DNA of 64,000 nt from Sphingomonadales bacterium (lineage in GTDB: Bacteria; Pseudomonadota; Alphaproteobacteria; Sphingomonadales; Sphingomonadaceae). The position numbers and the translations under genes are program-made. Positions within the stretch are counted from its first letter, which is position 1, and every line of letters begins with the position of its first letter. The notes below the pieces were generated by a model. The model made no database searches and was not told where the DNA came from. It saw nothing but the letters and a program-made list of their open reading frames with translations. The stretch is taken from positions 1 through 64,000 of the forward strand of contig JANYGX010000001.1 in assembly GCA_025362295.1 (NCBI GenBank), given 5' to 3'. Below are positions 58,541 to 64,000 of the stretch, piece by piece.

Positions 58541-58893
58541 ATATGTCAGGGCAACCTGGCTATGGTGATAAATGTTGGCGTGGAATACCCATCACGGACC
58601 CGGGGGCAGTACCCGGCGCCTCCACCACCAGCTGTTTTCAGACACAAAACAGCTGCTGTGGGGGCGAACCAGGATCGACGGGTGGCTAAAGACGTTAATT
58701 TTGCCCGGCCCCGCTGTACGCCGTAAAACTGCACATAATCTTAGATGCCAACGATAACGAGGCATTTGCTATCGCCGCGTAACGAACGCCCTTAGGGGCT
58801 AAAGTTATCCGGTTCTAGCGGGGTTCGGAATGCACCCGGCAACAGAAGCAAAATCCGCGGTCCGGAGGGCACCGGGTAACAGAAGCCCTCCAA
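58541..58893 (+). ncRNA. ssrA: permuted two-piece tmRNA
   Basis: Rescues stalled ribosomes by trans-translation. Gene order is permuted: first the acceptor piece ending CGCCTCC-A-CCA (58617-58627), then a spacer holding a perfect hairpin AGCTGTTTT/AAAACAGCT, then the coding piece beginning GGGGGCG (58660-58666), which pairs with CGCCTCC to make the acceptor stem. CCAGGATCGACGGGTGG follows as the D-like region. The tag reading frame GCC...TAA (58747-58782) encodes ANDNEAFAIAA. The T stem CCGGG/CCCGG has a loop GGCAGTA without the normal TTC, as known for permuted tmRNAs. Outer ends are approximate; a GGAGGGC/GCCCTCC hairpin closes the 3' side. Confidence 0.92.
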
Positions 58894-58969
58894 CATAGAC
58901 TGCAACTCTTCTCTTGACCTTGGCGTGACTTCGGTTGATCTTAGAATTTCATTAATCTGAAGTAAGCTG

Positions 58970-59452
58970 ATGACAACCGAGAGCCTGATTCCCTATGATG
59001 AGATCGTGCAGGAGGCCCTGCGTGCGGTGATTGGCCGTGTGCTGACACAAGTGAAGACAGAGGGGCTGCTGGGTGACCATCATTTTTATATTGGCTATAA
59101 AACTAAGCATGAAGGCGTGGTGATGCCAAAGTGGCTGGCGGCGAAATACCCCGAAGAAATCACCATTGTTATCCAGCACCGCTATTGGGATTTGAAGGTT
59201 GAGCCGCTGCATTTTGAGGTCGGGCTCTCTTTCAACCAGCGCTCGGAAAAACTGGTGGTGCCTTATGCCGCTGTCACCAGCTTCGTTGACCCTTCGGTGG
59301 ATTTTGCCTTGCAATTTCAGGTTCAAAACAGTGAGCAGGACTTAGAACCACTGGAAAGCCACGCTGAACCTGAGCAGGATACCCCGCCAGTTGAACCCAA
59401 AGAACCCGGCGCCAACGTGGTATCGTTAGACCGATTTCGCAAAAAAACATAA
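58970..59452 (+). CDS. sspB: ClpXP adaptor protein SspB
   Basis: Binds the tmRNA tag and delivers tagged proteins to ClpXP. 160 residues. Alphaproteobacterial SspB pattern: IPYDEIVQEALRAVIGRVL, HFYIGYKTKHEGVVMP, PEEITIVIQHRYWDLKV, LSFNQRSEKLVVPYAAVTSF; a flexible Glu/Pro linker; and the ClpX-binding tail NVVSLDRFRKK. It begins about 75 bases after the tmRNA and ten bases before gmk. Confidence 0.94.
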   Translation: MTTESLIPYDEIVQEALRAVIGRVLTQVKTEGLLGDHHFYIGYKTKHEGVVMPKWLAAKYPEEITIVIQHRYWDLKVEPLHFEVGLSFNQRSEKLVVPYAAVTSFVDPSVDFALQFQVQNSEQDLEPLESHAEPEQDTPPVEPKEPGANVVSLDRFRKKT

Positions 59453-59462
59453 ATATATTAAT

Positions 59463-60095
59463 ATGTTGGATAAAGACCCCAGCCGTCGAGGCTTGCTGAT
59501 GATTATATCGTCGCCGTCCGGTGCCGGGAAAACCAGCCTGTCCCAGCGTTTGCTCATCGACGATCCTGGCCTTAGCATGTCCGTATCCGCCACCACACGG
59601 CCGCCACGACCTGGCGAAGTTGATGGCAAGGATTATCATTTCGTCAGTGACGCCAGATTTGATGCTATGGTGTCCGATCATGCTTTTCTTGAGCATGCCC
59701 AAGTGTTCGACCATCGCTATGGCACGCCGCGTGCCGGTGTCGAGATCAACCTCGGCCACGGTCAGGATGTGTTGTTCGATATCGATTGGCAGGGCACCCA
59801 GCAACTGCGCGACCGGGTTGAGCAGGATGTGGTCGCGGTGTTCATATTGCCGCCGTCGATGACGGTGTTGCAGGAGCGCCTGACCAGTCGCGCCAAAGAT
59901 AGCCCGGATGTTATCGCGCGCCGCATGGCCAAAGCCGCCAGTGAAATCAGCCATTATGCCGAATATGAGTATGTGCTGATCAATCAGGCTCTTGAAGCTT
60001 GCCTGGCGCAACTGAAGCATATTCTGGCAGGCGAGCGCTTGAAACGAAAGCGGCAAACCGCATTATCAGAATTTGTACAAGGGTTACTGGAGTAG
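59463..60095 (+). CDS. gmk: guanylate kinase
   Basis: Phosphorylates GMP to GDP. 210 residues. P-loop SSPSGAGKTSLSQRLL at about 17-32, the GMP-binding SVSATTRPPRPGEVDGKDYHF, and DVLFDIDWQGTQQL. Start ATG 10 bases after sspB, so probably co-transcribed; the usual upstream partner yicC is not here. Confidence 0.95.
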   Translation: MLDKDPSRRGLLMIISSPSGAGKTSLSQRLLIDDPGLSMSVSATTRPPRPGEVDGKDYHFVSDARFDAMVSDHAFLEHAQVFDHRYGTPRAGVEINLGHGQDVLFDIDWQGTQQLRDRVEQDVVAVFILPPSMTVLQERLTSRAKDSPDVIARRMAKAASEISHYAEYEYVLINQALEACLAQLKHILAGERLKRKRQTALSEFVQGLLE

Positions 60096-60384
60096 GCTGG
60101 AATGTCGATGTCATCTGAAACATTTGCTTCTATTTCAGCCGTTGTTTCCATCCGGATCGGCGATCCGACGCCATCACTTCAAGGTGATCGGTGGCTTTGA
60201 CATTCGGATGCGTGGTCAGCAAACTGAGGATTTTGAATTTCTCATTTCAGAAATGGAGGTGTATGAATTCGTCATGAACACAAAACAGAAACTGAAAGCC
60301 ACTATTGCCGCCTTGCCGAGGCCGGTTGTACATTTGATGGCATCAGCTTTAATCCGGTAATAAAATAAATATTACATTTTTTTC

Positions 60385-60414
60385 TTGACTTTTAATATCC
60401 ATAAAGGTTATATG
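60385..60414 (+). promoter_or_regulatory. sigma-70 type promoter, probably of the DegP gene
   Basis: TTGACT at 60385-60390 and TATATG at 60409-60414, spaced by 18 bases (or TTATAT, 17). Transcription would run through the palindromic repeat into the protease gene 175 bases on. Confidence 0.5.
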
Positions 60415-60471
60415 AACTTTCTTACATCTTAAATATATATCGCAGTGATTCGGTTAAACACAGAGCATTGC

Positions 60472-60542
60472 GTCATTCCAGCGAAGGCTGGAATCCACCT
60501 TTTTCACGCAAAAAGATGGTTCCCAGCCTTCGCTAGGGTGAC
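60472..60542. repeat. dispersed palindromic element, complete copy
   Basis: Left arm begins GTCATTCCAGCGAAGGCTGG, and the right arm (60510-60542) is its imperfect reverse complement (CCCAGCCTTCGCTAGGGTGA), arms about 33 bases with about seven mismatches, centre CACGC. Half copies are at 2829 and 16806. In the leader of the DegP gene it would fold into a long RNA hairpin. Confidence 0.8.
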
Positions 60543-60588
60543 AACAATCCAGTAAGCAATTTCAAATTAAAACGAGGCACGACGCACT

Positions 60589-62109
60589 ATGAATAAATCT
60601 TGGCTATTGATCATCATCGGCATAATATTGGGCGTTATGGGTGTTTCCCGGCTGGGCTCTCACGTGTCGGCAAATAGCCGTAATGCTCCAGCCACCATGG
60701 CAATAATCACCGAAGCCGCCGCTGAAGCCGCGCCATCAGCTGTAAAAATCAGTCGTGTGGTCCCCAATGCCGGACAAGTCAGCCTGTCTTACGCCAGCAT
60801 TGTGGAAAAAGCGGCACCGTCTGTTGTCAATATTTACACCAAAAAAACGGTCAAACGGGCACCGATGATGGACGATCCGTTTTTTAAATTCTTTTTTAAC
60901 GACGGCGGCGGTGGTGGTGGCGCTCTGGGCCGCGACAGGGTTGAGCAATCGCTTGGTTCCGGCGTTGTTGTGCGCGGCAGCGGCATGATCATCACCAACA
61001 ACCATGTGGTTGAGGGGGCCGATGAGGTGCAGGTGGTGACGCCGGACAAACGCGAGTTCACTGCCAAGGTTGTGCTGGCTGATCCGCGTGTCGATCTGGC
61101 GGTGCTCAGCATCAATCCCGGTGCGCGTCCGTTACCCGCCATCCGGCTCGGTGATTCAGACAGCCTTAAAGTTGGTGATCTTGTCTTTGCCATTGGCAAC
61201 CCTTTCGGGGTTGGCCAGACCACCACGCATGGTATTATTTCAGCGCTTGCGCGCACGGCTGTCGGCATATCGGATTACCAGTTTTTCATCCAGACTGATG
61301 CTGCGGTTAACCCCGGCAATTCAGGCGGGGCTTTGGTTGGGGCAGGGGGTGAACTGATTGGCATCAACACTGCAATTTATTCACGCTCTGGCGGCTCAAA
61401 TGGCATAGGTTTTGCCATTCCAGTGAGCATGGTGCGCGCCATGATCAACTCCGCAGCGGTTGGAAAAATTGTGCGACCATGGCTTGGATTGGAAGGTCAA
61501 CAAGTGACAGCCGAACTTGCTAAAACCTTGCGCATGGAACGACCAGCCGGCATTCTCATCAACAATGTCAGTGGCAATTCACCGGGTGGCCGTGCCGGCA
61601 TCAAAGCTGGTGATGTGGTGTTTGCCGTTGACGGCAAGGAAGTGGCGGATTCAGAATCGCTACGCTTTCGTGTGGCCACCAAAAAACCCGGCGACACGGC
61701 TGTGCTCACGCTCATCCGTTCTGGGGCTGCCAAAAATATAACCGTTATATTGCAGGCCCCGCCAGAAACACCGGCCCGCTCGATCACTGTGCTGCGTGGC
61801 AACCATCTGTTTGCCGGCGTTCAGGTGGCCAATCTTTCACCCGCATTTGCCCAAGAACTTGGCGGTGCTTTTCCTGATCGCGGCGTCGTCGTCACCGGCT
61901 TGGTCGGCGACAGTGCGGCTGCGCGTTTTGGCCTCTTGCAGCAAGGTGATATCATTGAGGCCGTGAACAATCAGGTGATCAACACCATCGGCGACATGCA
62001 GGGGCAACTGGCGCGATCAGCGTCCGGCATGTCCTACCGCATCAACCGGCAGGGTCAGCGCAATGACTGCACATTCAGGGCACCAAGCCAGTTTTTCTGT
62101 CGACAGTGA
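60589..62109 (+). CDS. degP: DegP/DegQ (Do) family periplasmic serine protease
   Basis: Quality-control protease for exported proteins. 506 residues: N-terminal signal or anchor (WLLIIIGIILGVMGVS), a trypsin-like domain with catalytic His139 (ITNNHVVEG), Asp169 (DPRVDLAVL) and Ser245 (NPGNSGGALV), and two PDZ domains (about 285-375 and 405-490). Gly-rich loop after FFFNDGG. A sigma-70-like promoter and a palindromic repeat precede it. DegP versus DegQ cannot be separated. Confidence 0.93.
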   Translation: MNKSWLLIIIGIILGVMGVSRLGSHVSANSRNAPATMAIITEAAAEAAPSAVKISRVVPNAGQVSLSYASIVEKAAPSVVNIYTKKTVKRAPMMDDPFFKFFFNDGGGGGGALGRDRVEQSLGSGVVVRGSGMIITNNHVVEGADEVQVVTPDKREFTAKVVLADPRVDLAVLSINPGARPLPAIRLGDSDSLKVGDLVFAIGNPFGVGQTTTHGIISALARTAVGISDYQFFIQTDAAVNPGNSGGALVGAGGELIGINTAIYSRSGGSNGIGFAIPVSMVRAMINSAAVGKIVRPWLGLEGQQVTAELAKTLRMERPAGILINNVSGNSPGGRAGIKAGDVVFAVDGKEVADSESLRFRVATKKPGDTAVLTLIRSGAAKNITVILQAPPETPARSITVLRGNHLFAGVQVANLSPAFAQELGGAFPDRGVVVTGLVGDSAAARFGLLQQGDIIEAVNNQVINTIGDMQGQLARSASGMSYRINRQGQRNDCTFRAPSQFFCRQ

Positions 62110-62212
62110 TGGGGAAATATTCAGCAAATAAGATAATACGACGGCTCTCTCCCCCATTGCCAAGCAAGTGCCGTGCAGGTCCCTCCCTCTCCCTCAAGGG
62201 GAGAGGATCATT

Positions 62213-63064
62213 ATGACCACTCTCACACCGCTCCTCACCCGCATCGCGGACGCGCTTGACCGGCTTGCGCCACCAAAAACTGGAAAGATCACGCTCAGTG
62301 ATTCGACCGCTTACGTGTGGGATAAGGCAGCTGAACGTTTGCGCGCTGTTGATCCTGTCAACCGCGTTGATCTTGGCCTTCTCATTGGCATTGATCAGCA
62401 AAAACAAACCCTGTTTGACAACACTGAACGATTCGCGCGTGGCCTGCCAGCCAATAACGCTTTGTTGTGGGGTGCGCGCGGGATGGGAAAATCATCGCTG
62501 ATCAAAGCTATACACGGCAATCTCACTGGCCAGCATAAAAACGTGTTGCTGATAGAAATCCACCGTGAAGATATCGACACGTTGCCGCTGTTGATGCGCG
62601 CGCTTAAAACCGTCCGCCACCAGATTATTCTGTTTTGTGACGATCTCGCCTTTGATGCCGCTGACAGCAGTTACAAGGCGCTGAAGGCTGTGCTGGAAGG
62701 CGGGCTGGAAGGCCGGTCTGCCAATATTCTGTTTTATGCCACATCAAATCGTCGCCACCTGTTGCCGCGTGATCTGATGGAAAACGAGCAGGCAACCGCG
62801 ATTCACGGTCGTGACGTCATCGATGACAAGCTGGCCTTGTCAGACCGTTTTGGTTTGTGGATTGGCTTTCACCCCTGCACACAAGATGATTATTTTCAAA
62901 TGATCGAAGCCTATATTCAAGCGTATCATTTACCGGTTCAGTGGCTGGAGGTGAAGCCAAACGCGATCGAATGGTCTGTCACACGCGGTGCTCGTTCTGG
63001 CCGGGTGGCGTGGCAGTTTGTGCAGGATTTGGCAGGCAGGTTAGGTGTATCAATGCATCACTAA
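62213..63064 (+). CDS. DUF815 family ATPase
   Basis: AAA-type ATP-binding protein, 283 residues from the ATG at 62213 (GAGAGG upstream). Walker A LLWGARGMGKSSLIKAIHG, Walker B region ILFCDDLAFD, sensor-type ILFYATSNRRHLLPRDL, and GLWIGFHPCTQDDYF are DUF815 hallmarks. Function unknown. Its stop codon (TAA, 63062-63064) is the first three bases of the inverted repeat of the MITE-like element, so the C-terminus has probably been truncated or set by insertion. Confidence 0.88.
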   Translation: MTTLTPLLTRIADALDRLAPPKTGKITLSDSTAYVWDKAAERLRAVDPVNRVDLGLLIGIDQQKQTLFDNTERFARGLPANNALLWGARGMGKSSLIKAIHGNLTGQHKNVLLIEIHREDIDTLPLLMRALKTVRHQIILFCDDLAFDAADSSYKALKAVLEGGLEGRSANILFYATSNRRHLLPRDLMENEQATAIHGRDVIDDKLALSDRFGLWIGFHPCTQDDYFQMIEAYIQAYHLPVQWLEVKPNAIEWSVTRGARSGRVAWQFVQDLAGRLGVSMHH

Positions 63065-63310
63065 TACCAATCGCCCTATGGGTTGACTCACATGGAATGC
63101 CGTCGGCAGGCATCTGCGCACAGCACCATTCGTGGGAAGATGATTGCTATCACCCGTCATGCCGAAGCATGTCGGCATCCATGATATATGCAATTGATAA
63201 ATATTGGTGTTTTGCACAACCCATGAATGCCAACCTACGTCAGCATGATGAAGGGAGGTGTATATCAATCACTTCCCAAACCAAGTCACGTCATTGGGCG
63301 GTTGGTATTA
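63062..63310. mobile_element. MITE-like element with terminal inverted repeats
   Basis: The ends TAATACCAATCGCCCTATG (from 63062) and, in reverse complement, TAATACCAACCGCCCAATG (to 63310) match at 17 of 19 positions, and some similarity continues to TGACT. The 249-base interior has no gene but carries a further palindromic motif (CGTCATGCCGAAGCATGTCG at about 63163). Non-coding, short and TIR-bounded, it looks like a miniature element moved by a transposase elsewhere in the genome. No target duplication is clear. Confidence 0.65.
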
Positions 63311-63332
63311 TCTGATCTTGGGTTTAGCGATC

Positions 63333-64000
63333 CTACAACCCCAACGCGCGTTGCAGCTCACCCTTGCACCCATCTATCATGGACAGATAATCCGCACTTG
63401 CCATCATATGATCAGCCAGGATGATGCCAGCCTTTTTTCCGGCCTCAATATCGCTTTGATAATGTATACCGCCAATAATGCGTTGGTTGGCATAGTCATC
63501 CGCGCGTGCAAACAAAACATCACGTTTTTCTGGCAACAGGCGAGACAAAATCACGGCAATCGTGTAACCCCACATTGGATGACCCGCTGGATATGTTGTG
63601 TTTGGCCCCAGAGTGATGCACGGCACAATCGCCGGATTTGTCTCATAAGGTCGCGGACGTTTGTAAAACGCTTTAGCTTTGTTTGTCAGGCTCATTTGAA
63701 CCTCGCTGATGGTTGCGACCAGCGCCTCCATTTTGGGTGCAAGTGTCGGTTCGTAGGTCAGGCCTGTGCCCCGAAAAAATTGCTTAAGGTTGAAGGCGAC
63801 ATCAGCCTCAGCCCGGTCGCACATAGCTTGCGTGCGACTGTGCTGCACATCAAGCACATATTGACGTTCGGCCACGTCGCTCTCTGAATTGAGGGCCGGT
63901 GGTGGCGGCAGCAGAGCAGTAAGATCAATCGATTCCAGTACGGCAACCGGCGGCGCTGCCATCACCATCGGAGGCTCCTGAAGACGGGGCGCGTGAGAGC
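63333..64000 (-). CDS. class A non-specific acid phosphatase, partial (5' end outside window)
   Basis: PAP2-superfamily phosphatase. The three active-site motifs are present: KAFYKRPRPY (Kx6RP), YPAGHPMWGY (PSGH) and RIIGGIHYQSDIEAGKKAG (SRx5Hx3D, with Arg, His and Asp). 211 residues can be read from an ATG at 63968, but the frame stays open to the window edge, and a periplasmic signal peptide expected for the family is not in the visible part, so the gene most likely starts upstream of 64000 on the minus strand. Convergent with the DUF815 gene and MITE. Confidence 0.85.
   Translation of the reverse strand, partial: SHAPRLQEPPMVMAAPPVAVLESIDLTALLPPPPALNSESDVAERQYVLDVQHSRTQAMCDRAEADVAFNLKQFFRGTGLTYEPTLAPKMEALVATISEVQMSLTNKAKAFYKRPRPYETNPAIVPCITLGPNTTYPAGHPMWGYTIAVILSRLLPEKRDVLFARADDYANQRIIGGIHYQSDIEAGKKAGIILADHMMASADYLSMIDGCKGELQRALGL

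Larger units (their letters stand above)
60096..60588. other. long gap: possible gene remnant, promoter and palindromic repeat
   Basis: Almost 500 bases without a clear gene. The first 260 have ORF fragments in two frames (SISAVVSIRIGDPTPSLQGD in one, FLISEMEVYEFVMNTKQKL in another) that look like a small decayed gene, perhaps of a DUF6968-like type, but this is only a guess. Then comes the promoter at 60385-60414 and the palindromic repeat at 60472-60542, and last the leader of the DegP gene. Confidence 0.4.

Noticed and set aside
60073-60360. 95-codon ORF after gmk
   Set aside because: It starts inside gmk, its first half is unlike a protein, and the plausible part is in conflict with another frame. 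Treated as a possible remnant, not a gene.

Overview
The window looks like a chromosomal segment of an alphaproteobacterium of moderate GC content. Three things support this: a circularly permuted two-piece tmRNA gene with an SspB adaptor gene directly after it; a set of core genes typical of the class (recA, dapA, dapB, hemB of the zinc-free type, gatB, metX-metW, hisC, a tyrosine-pathway dehydrogenase, ispA-xseB, cobT, sspB-gmk); and a possible GTTC-N7-GTTC type SOS box before recA. I cannot fix the order or family from sequence alone. No rRNA, CRISPR array, intact insertion sequence or complete prophage is visible.

Layout. 0-6 kb: two aldehyde dehydrogenases and an acyl-CoA ligase (catabolism), with an AT-rich insert holding a HExxH metallopeptidase-like protein and a lipoprotein; the first dehydrogenase has a frameshift in a homopolymer. 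6-9.3 kb: a NUDIX protein, small proteins, a zinc-ribbon membrane protein, and a tRNA-Thr beside an integrase remnant. 9.3-16.7 kb: glutathione peroxidase, two peptidases, KDPG aldolase, a likely small RNA, ThpR, a low-molecular-weight phosphatase and a short-chain dehydrogenase. 16.8-22.9 kb: tilS, an HD-domain protein, a phytase-like esterase, cobT, a phosphatidyltransferase and a sulfurtransferase/phosphatase-like protein. 23-29 kb: a polysaccharide or glycosylation group (O-antigen-ligase-like protein and two glycosyltransferases), a DUF2141 protein and pgi. 29-33.5 kb: nadE, a type-2 3-hydroxyacyl-CoA dehydrogenase-like SDR behind two strong inverted repeats, a pterin dehydratase, a sirtuin and dapB.

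33.5-36.6 kb holds the least explained material: two tandem paralogous genes of about 500 codons that I cannot assign to any family, inserted between dapB and recA. 36.7-43.6 kb runs on the minus strand: recA, a periplasmic protein, rppH, a lipase-like hydrolase, a Sel1-repeat protein, cyclophilin, coaD, ispA, xseB. 43.7-47.6 kb: aromatic and histidine aminotransferase genes diverging from metX-metW. 48-53.3 kb: lipoprotein, gatB, a dicarboxylate symporter, hemB and dapA, all minus strand. 53.4-56 kb: a soluble lytic transglycosylase overlapping greB. 56-60.1 kb: a Tat-exported amidase, ssb, the tmRNA, sspB and gmk. 60.1-64 kb: a repeat-bearing gap, a DegP-type protease, a DUF815 ATPase, a MITE-like element and a partial class A acid phosphatase cut by the window end.

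Functional links: tmRNA, SspB and DegP all serve protein quality control; dapA and dapB both serve lysine/peptidoglycan synthesis; metX and metW form an overlapping methionine pair. A dispersed palindromic repeat (consensus near GTCATTCCAGCGAAGGCTGG) occurs at least three times and has supplied the stop and last codons of tilS; a separate MITE-like element has supplied the stop codon of the DUF815 gene.
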